Below are positions 37,339 through 50,279 of a stretch of DNA of 64,000 nucleotides, in pieces. The stretch's first letter is position 1; every line of letters begins with the position of its first letter. A model generated the notes under the pieces. The model was not told the origin of the DNA, ran no database searches, and was given only the letters and a program-made list of their open reading frames with translations. A program made the position numbers and the translations under genes. The stretch lies in contig NC_084776.1 in the NCBI RefSeq assembly GCF_028858725.1, positions 4,712,001-4,776,000 of the forward strand. The letters are read 5' to 3'. This stretch comes from Colius striatus. Its lineage: Eukaryota; Chordata; Aves; Coliiformes; Coliidae.

Positions 37339-37660
37339 TATAAAACCCTCACTAAAAATAGACAGCCGCCCTGCCCCCAGGCCCGCGGGCCGCCGGCACC
37401 CTGCGTGGAGCAGCCCTCGGCCGGCCCGAGCTCAGCTCCCCCGGGCCCCGACAGCCCCCCGGCACCCCCCGGGCCCATCCTGTGCTTTCCCCCAGCCAGG
37501 GTGCCCGTGAGGCGGCCCCGGAGCCGGCAGAGCCATTCGGGATCCCGCCGGCAGCAGCACGCTGAGTGCTCCTGTGCCCCCGGGTCGCTCCGTGCCCGTG
37601 CATCTGGCACCTGGACGTGCCCGGCCCGGTAGGAGCTCGCCCGAGCTCTGCCGCCAGCAA
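37339..37660. promoter_or_regulatory. GC/CpG-rich block preceded by TATA and MEF2-like motifs
   Basis: A 300-base GC- and CpG-rich block at about 37365-37660 stands alone in AT-rich DNA. Just to its left on the plus strand are TATAAAA (37339-37345) and CTAAAAATAG (37352-37361), the latter a perfect MEF2 consensus. Long frames across the block are compositional (Pro/Arg/Ser/Gly). It could be an enhancer or the start of a plus-strand noncoding transcript. No gene was recognised here. Confidence 0.45.
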
Positions 37661-40600
37661 TCTCTGGCCAGCCCCGTGAAAGCTCTGCACAGGCTGCACA
37701 GGTCCTGAAACCCCACGGAACTGAGAGGTACCTGAGAATATGGGTGCTTGGGACTCCTCCTTTCCTGCCGTAGCTTGTGAAGGAGTCCAGGGAGACCCCG
37801 GCAGCAGATAACTGGGTCAAAGACTTCACCTCTGTCTGGTAAATCTTTCCTGCAGCAAATAAACAAAAAGAGCTGAACATTTCCATCTCATAGCTGTCAA
37901 TTTTATTCAAAAGCATGAACCGGGGCAAATCATTCAGCCTTTCCTTTTCAGTGGCAGTGGTGCATGATCTCTCAGCTTGGGAGGATAAATGTAACTAGTA
38001 GAGTGTTTATTGATTAGTTCAACAGCTATATAGATAAGATACAAGGTGCTTAATGCACAGATTTTCAAGGTAAGAGCCTAATCCTGCAGCTTAGATCCTG
38101 ACATTGAAAAGGGCTTCATTCAAGAAGCCTGTGAAGTGACAGAAAAACCTGACATGGATTTTAATGGGCAACAGAGCCTTCCAAAAGACAGCAACAAAGA
38201 GCAATTGCTTGAGCCTCTTGATTCTCTTAGATCCTTGTTGGTTTAGCTGCTGAGAAAGCAGACCCAAAGGCAGCAGGTGTGAACACGTGTGCCTGCCAGG
38301 TGTCCTCAGAAGGAATCCTGACACTGAGCACCAACAAATGTCCACCTCCAAGAGACCAAAGCTCTCAGAGAGCACCTTCCTTTCAGATTCCCCTCACCAA
38401 ATCACTATCCTGGCACAGGTCATATTTATTAAACCAGTAAGAGTTATCAGGCGGTCACCTGATACAGGTGCAGCCAGTCTCATCCTGAGCAGAGATGGTC
38501 ACATCAATCTACGACAGAACTGACAACTGAACTCGGATCTCTGAAATCTCAGGCAGTGCTTTCAAACCCCATTGTGCCACATGTGATGCTGCTCATAATG
38601 AAACACGACTGAGATGAAATTTAGTTTAGAAGCAGCCTATTAAATTTAACATAATTGTTGCATTTGTAGGGCTTCTCATTATTTTATCTGAATAGTCATT
38701 GTTTCTCCAATATCAGTCCTTGGGACAGGAGACTTTCAACCACCTTCAGTCAAAAGTGTGACATGGCAAGGAATGAAGCTGAAGTGCCTTCATGTGGAGG
38801 AAGCACATTTTTGATTAGGAACCATGTTATATTGCATTCCATTAATATCTGAGAAACAGCCCTGAATTGTTCTCACACTTCATGCTACAGCTTTTCACTA
38901 CTTGAGCAAATGCCATTTGTTCCCTATGTGCTTCTTTCTACAGTCAGTGCCCGGACTCTCTCTTTCATCTTTGGAGCTCCCTGATCATGCACCTGACAAT
39001 GGATATACAATGAAAGGAGACTGCTGCCGAAATAGGACTCTGATTTGTTACAGTAATTAGGTGCTAAGTAGTGATTGAAGCAGAAGATTGCAAGAAGATA
39101 AAGGCAACACTTGCAGGAGCCGAACATCATTACAGAAAAATGAATTCTGTCCTGTGTTCTGCCAAAGAATCCCAGTGCAGTAGCATACAAGCAACTGAAA
39201 ACTTTCCACAGGTGGCCACTTAATGTACATGTCTCTTTTTCGACAATGCTTAAGCTCTGCAGCCTCAGTTGAGACTCCATTCATAGCAGGGTGTGCATTC
39301 ACAACAGCTGCAATTCAAGCCAACTGGAACCGTGCTTTGAACATGTAAAGTCCTGATATGAAATATCAGCTCTTAGGTGGCTTGAATAAGCACACTCACA
39401 ATTAGGGAATACTCAATAATTTTGCCTGTAGACCATCTATGTCTTGGTTCTCTGGCCATAAAGTGACATCACACTCAGGATGATACTTAGGAAGATAAAA
39501 AAAGATATCTTTTCAAGGATTGATTATATATATCCTCATAGTAGCTAAAAGCTTGGACATGGACTGACCATGTTTGGTATTGTACAAATGTGTAAGAAAA
39601 AGGCATCCCTGCTCCCAAAATGTTAAAATCATGAAGTAAGAGATGGCATGACAGAAGAAAGACAATGAAACAGTACTATCTGCTGGATTGCTTCAGTACA
39701 CTTGGGCTTCAACGTCTATGCTCCTCTTTCCTTTTCCTTCCCCAGATAAAACTGATAAAACGCTTTTAAAAGGAGGCTTAAAAAACTTCAGATACTGAGG
39801 TAAGATCCAGAAAAAAACCTGCATAGCCTAAGCACTAGGCTATTCAGCCTGTGCGTCATACACTTTGATGAACACAGTCTCTTTCAAACTGCCAGTGAAT
39901 CTGAAAGTGTTAAATAATGCTGAGTGCTGCTGTGGCTGCCTCCACACAGAAGTGGTCACATATTAAGAGGTAAAAAAACCTGTCTACACATGCTATAGAA
40001 AGACATGGCGATTGGAGTTTTCCACATAAACCAAAACAAAGTCTCTATTATAGCTATTTGTTTATTCTTTTGTATTGCTGCCTGGCCAACCCAGCCAGAC
40101 ATAGAGCCCACAATCTCTCAGGCTTTAGGAATACACACTATAGGGATTGCTCCTACCACAAGTACCTTATTATGTGATGGCTTTCCCAGTTAATTTGAAA
40201 GGTAATAATTTATCTTAATTTTAAAAGAGAAGTTGTTCTGAGTCTGCAGATCTCTGCAGAGCAAACAAGCAGACCTGAGAATTTAGCCATCAGCTGGATT
40301 TAATACATATTTTCAAGGTATTGCAGGTATCTGTTGTGGGAGTGATCTCAGACTCCCTTGAAAAGTTTATGGAAATGTATTCTTTCAAATCATTACCCAG
40401 CCTTTCACCATCTCAGGACAGGAGTACATATACAGCTCTCTCTTTTCCTTGGCATCTGGACAACTCTTCTACTGTCACTGCCCTGTAGTCCTCAGATGGC
40501 ATAAGAATTCCCAAATAAATGAGCGTGTTGTAATCAGGAGAAAAATATTGTGTCCTTGTGGTGTTGATGTTTTTGCAGCTCAGCTTCTCAATGGCCACCA

Positions 40601-43600
40601 CAAGTTGAGCTGCATATTTCTCCACAAAAATCTGCTTGCATCGGTAACTTGGCGGGCCACTCGTTGAATAGCCATTGAGCTATTTAACTGTTTACTGTTG
40701 CCAGCAAAGTTCAGTTGATAAATGTGAAGCAGGGGAGAAGCAGCACCTTGACAAACAGCACATGGCCAGTGAGCAGGTGAGTGCTCTTTATGGCAAGCAG
40801 ACACTGACTGCAGATCTGATTGTCAGGAAGCTTTTATGAACTTCTGTGAAACTCAAAAGCTAATAGTAGTGTATTGTTGCAGAATGTCTTTAAAGAAAAA
40901 AAATAACTAAGTATCTTTTAAATTCAAGCACATTTCAGGAAAACACATAAGCAAAATCAGCCTAAACAGATAATTTATAAACCTGCCTACAGGTAATTAC
41001 AGAAGAGCACGAGTCAATACTCAAAACCAGCGTGGAAGTAGTTAGAGGTGTGTTGCTGTGTACAGTCACACAGCCTGAGGGAACACCTTACCCAGAGAAC
41101 TAAAAGGGTAAAGATGGTATTTTTAAAGCACTCACTGTTGGCTTACCTTAGCCAACTTTTGCTTCTGCCAAACTGCATCCAAGGAGTCAGGTCTTACCTG
41201 TGTTCATCTCTCACCAAAAACACTCCTATTGGGGCCGCTCAACTTCCAGTATCTTTCACTTCTTTCAAAAAGTGAAGATCTCCCTCAACTTAATTTCCAG
41301 TAAAACTGGATGCACAAAGTCCTGATGTATTTATTTTGTAGCCTCAGTGCTCCTACAAATGTTTTTGCCTCCTCTCATCGATTCACACCAAAACAATCTG
41401 CAAATTACGCTAATTTGCACCTTCAACCTGCGCCTTCTTGCCGGCCTAGAGGGTACAGGGCAGAGCCACAGATGTATGTTTGTTCAGCCTGGAAGATTTA
41501 AGTCAAGATCACTCACACTGCCAATAGTTTTCCAATGTCCTTTCCAAAGGTCTCTGTGTCGTGGAATGACAAATTCTCTGTCTGAAGATTGGGCCAGAGT
41601 CAGCACCAAGTGCTGGAGGAGATGCTTCCACACGTGGGCATGCACTGCACAGAGCAAGGTCACTGTTGGGGCAACACTCACTCCTGACAACCTGACCCAT
41701 CAGACCACCTTCTCCTTCCCCAAAGTGGTTAAGCAGCACAGTGGTATTAGTGTACCATGGCTCAGAGCTTTTTGCATTCTCCAGCAGGGCTCAGTGGATT
41801 AGGATGGGGACAGAAAGGCCACAGAGGAATAGGTACAGCCCAACTGCACCATGTTTTCCACAGCTGTTGATTTTTATTACAAAAGGGCAGGGACTGTGTG
41901 TTATGAAAGTCCACAAAATATGAGGCTAATAATAAACTGCTAAGCATCACGTGGAGTCTAAGAACTATGCTTCATTTCAGTGGCTGCTAACATGCAGGCT
42001 GTTTAGACTAGTTAACAATGTCAACTGAAATAAAGCATGGGAGACATTAACTGTTCCACCAGCAGGACTAGCTAAATTATGCTGCAAATATGTGCACCAA
42101 ATGGACACAGTGAAGTTATAAGGGAATGGGGACAATTGGTTCTTTTTCCACAATTTTCTCCTGCTATCCAGTATGAAAATGTACCCAGTAGGTATTTTCT
42201 TTAAATTAAAGAATGCCCCAGTACAAGAGACACTCTCCAGAGGCAAAGTTCAACCCACTCTTCATTTTTTCTTATAACTTTGCACATAGCCTCAAACACT
42301 GCCTACCTCCCCCCAACAGTCCTTGGGCACACAAATTGGGCTGAAGTGTGACCACCTAAATTGATTTTTCTTTTAATGACCTCATCTTTATTCATTTCCC
42401 TCGCTTTCACAGAGATCCTGTGTGTGCATGAATAATGCATGCACAGGGCCAAAGACAAACTATTTTGAAAGCACAGCTCCTCCTAAAATTTTTCATGGGA
42501 ATACATGCTGTGGACTATGTATCTTATGGCATATGTATTAAATATACTTTTTAGAGTTCATCATAAATCACAGATCTTGCTTTTCCTTACTTAAAAAAGG
42601 TATTAGGAGGCAAACAGTTGACTTTTTTTTTCACATTCAGTAAGAAATGTAAATTCAAGAGAGGCAGTTCAGTGCATAGGGCAAGTCAATCTTCAGCAAG
42701 TTTCCCAACAGCTAACTTTATTCCCTATTTCTACTCAAAACAGCTCCAGCACCCAGATACTGGGTCACACAATGTTCATTTCAATGTTGGGACACCTTTA
42801 CAATCTGGAGCATGCTTCTCATGAACATACACACTCAACAGGAGCCAATAGCTCCTAGTCATGTCTTGGTTAAACAAACTAGAGAAAGACATGCCTAGAT
42901 ATCCTGCTCTAAGGTCTTCCAGTCCCTGAAACATTCTTATAAACCTCTACTGATTCTTCTGAATCTTTCTGAGATCTGACTACCAGAACAGGATGAAATA
43001 CTTTATTACTTGTATTAATATGCATTAAAATGGATCTGTATGTGGTAAATCTGGCAAAGGATAAAAGTTAAGATGATTGGTTAAGCCACAAACAGAGGAG
43101 TCATTTAGTAGGAAAAATGCCAGGGAAAGACATCAGTTTGTCACTTCAAATGGGATTTTTAACATGAAAGCTGAGAACTAGATGATTGCCTACTTGGAAT
43201 GTAATCAGGTAGCTGATACTCAGTACAGATACATTCTCTCCAGTTCTCATGGCTTTAGTGGATGTTGAAAGGAATCGTCCAATTGCCAAAATGAAAATAG
43301 TTTTTCTCAGCATTGAAGTGATTTTCTGTAAATTGATGTAGCAAATAACACAGAATACGTTGAAAGTAAAACAATAAAGCTCTCTGTCACAAAAACAATG
43401 GACCTCTCACCAGCTTGCACATTAGTGAGTCCAACACCATGGATCTCATTTACTTCATACTTGCTCCAAACTGAAAGCTACCATCAAGCACATGAAGGAC
43501 AGTCTATTCATAAATGGTAACTACACTGCCTCAAATATAATTTCATTCAATGATTTTTTAAAATGCAAATTGGGACACTGGATGCAATCACTACACAATG

Positions 43601-44629
43601 CAGGAGACCTGTGCATGAGATAATTTTCTTCTGTGCTGCCCTTTATTCCAGTCTTGCGGGAGTTCACTGACTTACTTTAAGGAAAAATGCTACCATAAAA
43701 ACTCCAGCTGAGTAAATGTGGTTTTAAAAGGTTGTTGCATTAAGCCTTTTATTTTACCCACATTCTTACCTAAATCCTACCTTGACAGATGCAGATATAC
43801 GAACTGTGGCCTTTGAATAAGTCCAGAATTGTATATATATTCATCACATATTTATATTTTAACAAGCAATACAGTTTCAGTAGCCTTGTCCTTTAAAAAC
43901 CTTTAGGACCCGATGCCAGCACGAAGCTCAACACAGAAATAGTTACCATCTGAGCTTTCACAGAAGAAAAAGCTCTATTTCTTTTCAAGTACAATGGATT
44001 AATGATGTAGGAGGAAAGTCAACAGCGCTAAATTCATCCTGAATGTTAAAACCATGGATTGCAATGGCATTAAAGGTCAGAGATGAGTTTGGCCTGCTGT
44101 GGCTACAGCTAACTAATTTAATTAACATTCACGTCCTAAAAAACCCCCATTTGCAAGTACTAAGTAATATGGTAAATATGGAACAAATTATCAGCAACAG
44201 CAGGGGAGACTTAAAATATGCATCTTGAGTTTGGAGTCACTCAGAAACCTGTGGTGATGCAATCACTCAGAGTAATCTTTATGAGTTTAACTTTGCCAAG
44301 AATGCGTGTGCAAACTGTCTTCCAGAGACTCATCAGTGTGGATGACACACAAGCTGCCCTTGGTTGCTGAAATGCCTCATCCATGTGGACCCAAGCCTGG
44401 ATGTTTTCGCACATCAGGTGTTTCCCAGTGACTCAGAGCAGCACTTTTCAATTTCCTTTGATTTGAAAACCCGTACAGCTTTCCTAAGGCATGACGCAGA
44501 TCCCTGTACAGTGTGCTCAAGGCTGTTGGTTGCTTGTGAGCTTCTGGCCAGCCATGGCTCAGTGTTGGCGAGCCAAAGGCCTGCCTGCCCCGCCCCATGT
44601 GCCATCACTCCATCTCCCTCTGGTCACCC
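37661..44629. other. Intergenic, no gene seen
   Basis: Non-coding DNA between the two CpG-rich blocks. No recognised repeat or coding exon; open frames (for instance 41347-41802) lack coding character. Confidence 0.65.
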
Positions 44630-45310
44630 CAGAGCCCCGATAACGATGCCCACCTGAGAGGCAGCAGCGGCAGCCATCGATGCTTGGTGCAGAGGAAGCA
44701 ATCCATGCAGGCTGCACTTCAGCAGCGCAGGCACGACGTCTGCAGCACGAGCCTGCCGTAACGTCACTGCTACGGGCCCGGAGGCTGTGGAAAACACCAC
44801 AGGGTGTTTTTTCTTGTATAATTCCCCGTCCTGCGCCCCGCGAAGCCCGTACAACACATGAGGGTCACCACATCTACAGCGGCGCACCCCGAGCCAGACC
44901 CGACGGCCGGCATTACCTCACGCTGCCCAGGAGAGGGCGCCGCGCCGCGCCCCCGACGCCATCTTTGGCGGGCGGGAGAGGAGGAGAGGGAAGAGGCGAG
45001 GGGCGGGCGAGAGCCCCGCGTGCGGCTGCGATGCTCCGGCCCCGGCCGTGGCCCCAAACCGATCCCGGCGCCGGCTCCAGACCGGTCCGAGGCGCGATGT
45101 GCGGGCAGCGGTAGCGTGGGGCTAGTGCCGCGCGTCCCGTCTGAGCCGTCTCAGGACGGAGCTTTTCGCGGTGCCGCGTGCCGTGTCCCCACAGCGGCGT
45201 CGGGGCCGTCGCGCTGCTGAGGCGCAAACCCGCGTACCCGCCGCGCTGCCCCGGCGAGCGCCCGTGCTGGCAACGGCAGTTACCCAGGACATGCCGGCCC
45301 GGGGCTGTAC
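44630..45310. promoter_or_regulatory. Orphan intergenic CpG island
   Basis: About 0.7 kb of CpG-dense DNA in otherwise AT-rich intergenic sequence, 10 kb from the ANKFN1 stop and 17 kb upstream of NOG. It holds a CTCF-like motif at 44927-44941 (CCAGGAGAGGGCGCC, one mismatch), a YY1-type CGCCATCTT at 44957-44965 and an overlapping E2F-like TTTGGCGG at 44964-44971, followed by a purine-rich GA tract. This is how many CpG-island transcription starts look. No protein-coding gene adjoins it on either side, so a noncoding RNA promoter or a boundary element is the likeliest reading. Confidence 0.7.
44927..44941 (+). promoter_or_regulatory. CTCF-like motif in orphan CpG island
   Basis: CCAGGAGAGGGCGCC matches the 15-base CTCF consensus CCASYAGRKGGCRSY at all but position 5. 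It is on the plus strand, opposite in orientation to the motif at 29147-29163. Occupancy is inferred. Confidence 0.45.
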
Positions 45311-47483
45311 AAATGTGTTTGTCAACGAAAACCACTCTGTGGTGTTGCGTGTTAGATCAATACAGAGATGCTGTTGTTTTAATGATCTGCTGTAAATAGA
45401 CTAGAATAGGACGGGAGGTTGCTAGTGAACAAGATCCCATCGTGGAGCTGCTTGGCATCAGGGTGCCAGGTGCGCAGGATGGGCTCCAGCTGATGGCCTG
45501 GTCCTCCGAGCACACAGGGAGTACAGGGCAGGAGGAGACCACGGCTGTATTTGCAGCCTGTATGGAAGGAGAGCTCAGCAAAGTGGAGCAGCAAAACCAG
45601 TCATGATGTAGCAGAACTGCCAGCCTCTGTAATGGTCTTTTGTAAAATTCACATCTCTAGGCAGCTGAGAGAGCGTAAGGCTCTGAGCCTCACAGTGTTG
45701 GCAGGCTTCCTCCTCACCTCCCCGAGGCCCATGGCACGGCTGGGTCTTATTTGCCTAATTACTGTCTGTGGGGACAGGCTGTGGAGCTGATACCGCTCGA
45801 GACATGAGTGTGTATCTGCAGTCCTGCTGCAGAGTCAGCTGTGAGAGTACAGGTTGGGGCTAGGACCATGAACACGGGAAATGCTGGTTACACACATCTA
45901 TCCAAATTAAAAGATAAGGAGCATCTGAAAACCACCCAGGGGCACGTCCACCTCTGTCCACCTCTGTAAGACAGGGCAAGGAGTCAGCAGCGCTCCGCAG
46001 CTGCTTTTATGAAGTCTGTGAAACAGCCTCCTCCAGCTGAGCCTGTGGTGTGTGAATTTGCACTTGGTGCATCTTGCATCTGGAGACAAGCAGCGTGTGG
46101 CTCGTGTGCTGGATCAGTGCCAGGGTTAAGCCCCCAGTAGTCGAAGCTGGATCCCTGGTAGCACTCATGATGGGAGGTCAGGCGCAATGAAAGAGCCCTA
46201 GTAGTTTGAGAAGGAACACACCAGCACCTCTCCTGATGGGAGGTCAGGCACAGTGAGCAGGAGGGCCCCCCTCGTGCTGGCAGCTCCGTTCCAGTGTTTG
46301 GCTGGACTCCAGAAGATTAAAATAGAGCCTTAGACTGTCCCCTCGGCAGCACTGCCAGCCAGAGCCCTGACAATCCTGGGGTTGTACTCAAACGTGAGTC
46401 CCTCGGGAGCGTGGGCTTTACCCTAACAGCTGAGGCACTGAGTAGGTCGAAGCAGGCAGGGTTATTGCTCTTGTGACTCAGACTCGAGGAAGAGAGGGAT
46501 CAGGATGGAGCCACGAGAGAGCAGGGGATCAGAATGAAACCACAAGGCACAGAAGAGGGAAGGAACAAGTGTGCCCCAGAAGAAAGCTTGAAACAATCCT
46601 TGTGCTACTAGGGCCGGGTTCAAAGCATGTGTAGCCATGAGAACTGGGTGTTAAACTATTTGAGCCCAAATTCTGATTTAGCCCTTCTCTGCAACCATTT
46701 TGGGAAAAGAGAAGATAAGCAAAAACCAGAGAGTGACGTTTTCCTTTCTCAAACATTTTTAAAAGCACTATGGGAAAACCTGAAGGCCATGCAGGTTCTT
46801 GTGAAGAATCTTCTGTGGTCCAGAAGTGCTCACAGCTGAGGGGAATCAGAGCCACGTTCTCATCCACGTGGGACTAATATCAAGCACTTAAACAAAATGC
46901 CTGAGTTTCAGAAGTGAGGAGCACTCCCAAATACCACTAAAATCAGCAGCAGTGGCAGATGTTGGCATTTCTTATAGAAGGGTGTTTCAGCCTAGTCAAC
47001 AGTTACAGATTGATTTATCACTACTTAAGGCATCCACACTTGACATGATTTGCTTCAGGGTTTTTAGAACATGATTACAAAGTGCTGGACAAAACATTTT
47101 GTCATTTTTTTCCTCCCTGAAAATTCAGATTTGGTTGAAATTTTAAAATACTTTAATTTTGAAAATATCCCATTGATTCAGACAAAAAAAAAGCCCATAT
47201 CACCAAATTCAGTCATTCTGTTTTGATGTGTTCCAAGCATTTATATTTATTGGTACAAAAGGCTGTTTTGTTTTAAAATTGGCTTTAATATTAGTTTATG
47301 AAGCTCAAAAATTGCTGCTTAGTTTACCAGTTTTTCCCTGTAATTGAATGTGTCTGTGAGTAGCAGAGGGGAGGATTCTACCTGATTCTTTTCCCTGCAT
47401 GTTTGCTGTAATGAAGATGAGTTGAAAAATCAGAATAATTATGTCTGTTATTAATACAGGTCTCACTGATTCATTAGGATGAA

Positions 47484-47501
47484 TTAATTAATATTAATTA
47501 A
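47484..47501. repeat. Perfect 18-bp AT palindrome
   Basis: TTAATTAATATTAATTAA is its own reverse complement and presents two TAATTA homeodomain cores in mirror arrangement. Confidence 0.9.
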
Positions 47502-48514
47502 AACAGCTAAGAAAACAGAATGCTTTTCAATAACCGCTTTCTAAAAGTACTTACATTTGTTTGAAAAGAGAGTTTGAGAACAGCAGCCTGGGGAAGAGAA
47601 GGGTGAAGCTTATTGATAAAGACTTTTGTGTGTTTACAGAACAAACAAAAACCCCCAAATCAACCCCAAAGCTTTTATTTAAAGACAGAATTAAAAAATA
47701 AATTAAGAGTTTACTCAGAGAGATGACAGTTTATATAAGTTAATACATTTGAGTGGAATAGCGAAATGGTTATCTTTTGCTGTCAGAAGAACGAGTCAAA
47801 AACATGCCTGTAAGAGTTTAACTTCTTTCCAGTTGGTTGAAAAGTATTTCAGTAAAAGAGCATAGAACACAGAGGCAATTATAAAACAGCACTGTCCTTC
47901 AAGAAACCATAGCAAACTTCATATAAAGGTCTGTAAGAATTGCAGTGTTCACCTACTTCTTATATAAAGAAGAAATCTCAGCTCAGGGCAAGCAAAGCAT
48001 TACAGCCAAGCCCTAAAAAATGCATTGTACTGAAAATGCATAGTACATGCAAAAATGCACCAGAGTAATGCAAGTACATGCACACGAGAATCCTTCTCTG
48101 TCTCGTGGTGTTTTTTCTAGTTAATTTCTTAGGTTACTGTACACAACTAATTACTTGCATTTGTTGGTTTTCTTTCCCCCTTCTCCTGACTTAGTAAATG
48201 TGGTAACAGTCTTAATGTTTTGCAATTCAAGCTAAAGGCAGCAGAAATGACCGACAGTCACGTTTTATCTTACATTTTAAGAATTACTTTGCTCTGCTGC
48301 TTAACTCCACTTCAGCTGCATTTTGGTTAAAATGTTTTCCATGTGTGAAAATATCCACAAATACTGCATCAAGATGCTGTTATTCTGAAGCTTGCAATGG
48401 GTTGGCGTGTCGTGGCTGAAATACAGACATTTGTCACCATTTACATTACCATATAGACTTGTGCACAAGCTGTGGGTAATCGACTAGTGATGTTGGAAGG
48501 ATGCTAGCCAGAAA

Positions 48515-48655
48515 ATTGTGTCCCTGCTCTGTCACAGGCATTCTATGTGACCTTGGGCATGTCACTTATTCCAGTAATGGCATTACCTGTACAAAAGGGA
48601 GAACGGTACATGAAACTTTGAGAGGCTCAGAGAGTATGGTGATTAAAATACATTT
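48515..48655 (+). mobile_element. MIR SINE fragment
   Basis: ctgctctgtcacagg followed by tatgtgaccttgggcatgtc and acttattcc closely matches the most conserved MIR segment (ctgccacttactag, gtgtgaccttgggcaagtca). The part beyond 48580 is more diverged. MIR elements predate the amniote split, and bird genomes keep few recognisable ones. Confidence 0.75.
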
Positions 48656-50279
48656 AGCAACCTGAGACAAGATAAGCAGGGACACAAAGCAGAATCCTCC
48701 CAGTTTCACTTCAGCATTTGAAGTGGACTTGTTCTTGTTTCTCTTGCCAACATACAGATATTAGAGATGTTGCCATGCTTTTCTTTTCTGTGTACATGGA
48801 AAACAAAGGAATGACAGCAGAAGAGTGTCTTTCACTTTTCTAAGGTAATTCCCTCAGTAGGTGATATCTGGGTTGTTTCTTGACTACAGGCACATTCTAG
48901 ACACCCACAATACGGTCTGTTTGTTCCCGCTGGAAGTGCCCGGTGAATTCTGTCTGTCTGTCACAGTCAGCACACAGCTGAAAGCTGCTGAGACCGTGTG
49001 ACAGCCTCAGCTTGGAGAAAGGGCTCAGTCTTTCAGTCTGTGAGATTTTTATGCCGTTCACTGCTTTGACGTAAAGGTGTTTGTGCGGCAGCAGCTTCAG
49101 CAGTTGTAGCACACGAGTCAGAAGGAGACCACTGCAAATCTGACTGCCCAGATATCACTTCTGTATGGAGGCATGTACATTTATACAAATTGAATTTCAG
49201 TTTCTATTGACTGTGATGGAAGGTTCATTTTACCTCAAACTCTGGAAGCCATTCCTGTTTCATGTTGGTTCCTGAATACATGCACCAAAACCAAACAATT
49301 GGAGACAATATTTGAAGGTGTGGCCTTAGAAAAAGTCACTTTCCAATGAAAAGAAAAGAATTCAGGGAAGAACACATTCAGATTTCAATGGATTGTGAAG
49401 CTCATAGACATGGGTACATGATGATGGTCAAATAGAACGTATTTTGGAACTAGAGTTCAAAGATGATACACAAGTACACATGGTATTTTGGGTTCTGTGA
49501 TGCATATACCAGCATTTTTTTTTTTGTTAATGAGGGAAGAGACTTGAAGAACATAATTTTAGAAGATCACAGGAGTTGTAAGAATGCAAAAGCACTTCAA
49601 GTCTTCTAAGTCTTAAAAGAGCTGGGTTTCTATGATGATAGATCAAACAAAAAAATCTCTGTTAAGAACATTTTAATGACAATGATTCACTTGAATAAAC
49701 CTAAGGCTTCTCTTACCAATCTTTTTTTCTAAAATAGTATTTAATATCTGAAGATATAAAAAATATTTGTAGTCTTGAAAATTATTTTTATTGTCTATTT
49801 TATGTCCTGTACATGCCTCTTTCAGGAATTATTAAAGAAGCACGAGTCATACGGCACTCATTTACTCTTGGCTCATGGCCATCCTCAATATACATTTTGC
49901 TATTTTCAAAACCATTTGCAGGTACATATGCATGAAAATATTGTTGTGTCAAGTCCCAAGATCACAGTTAGCACAGCATACATTGTTCATCTGGATATTT
50001 ACAAAGTTTTAAAGCACATAAAATTGTGCATTATTATGTACCAAAGTTTAAACTTTAACATACGCTTGGTTGCATAAATAGCAACAAGTTACAATAAAAA
50101 TCTGAACAAAGACAACCAATAAACAGCCAAATTGCTATGTACAAACAAGGCAGGAAGCAATTAAACACTGCCTTGCACGTTTCACTTAAATTACTTTTTC
50201 TCTGAGGGGAAAAAACAAACAACCCCTCTTCCCTTCCCCCAGGTCCTCAATAACCCTAAACAGTCTTCATTTTTATCAG

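Noticed and set aside
37156-37632. 158-codon frame with a hydrophobic N-terminal stretch resembling a signal peptide
   Set aside because: The rest is Pro/Arg/Ser low complexity through a GC-rich block; no homologue recognised and the hydrophobic part is encoded by a T-rich run.
45931-45939. GLI-like AACCACCCA, tempting because noggin responds to hedgehog signalling
   Set aside because: One mismatch from a 9-base consensus is expected by chance several times in 64 kb.
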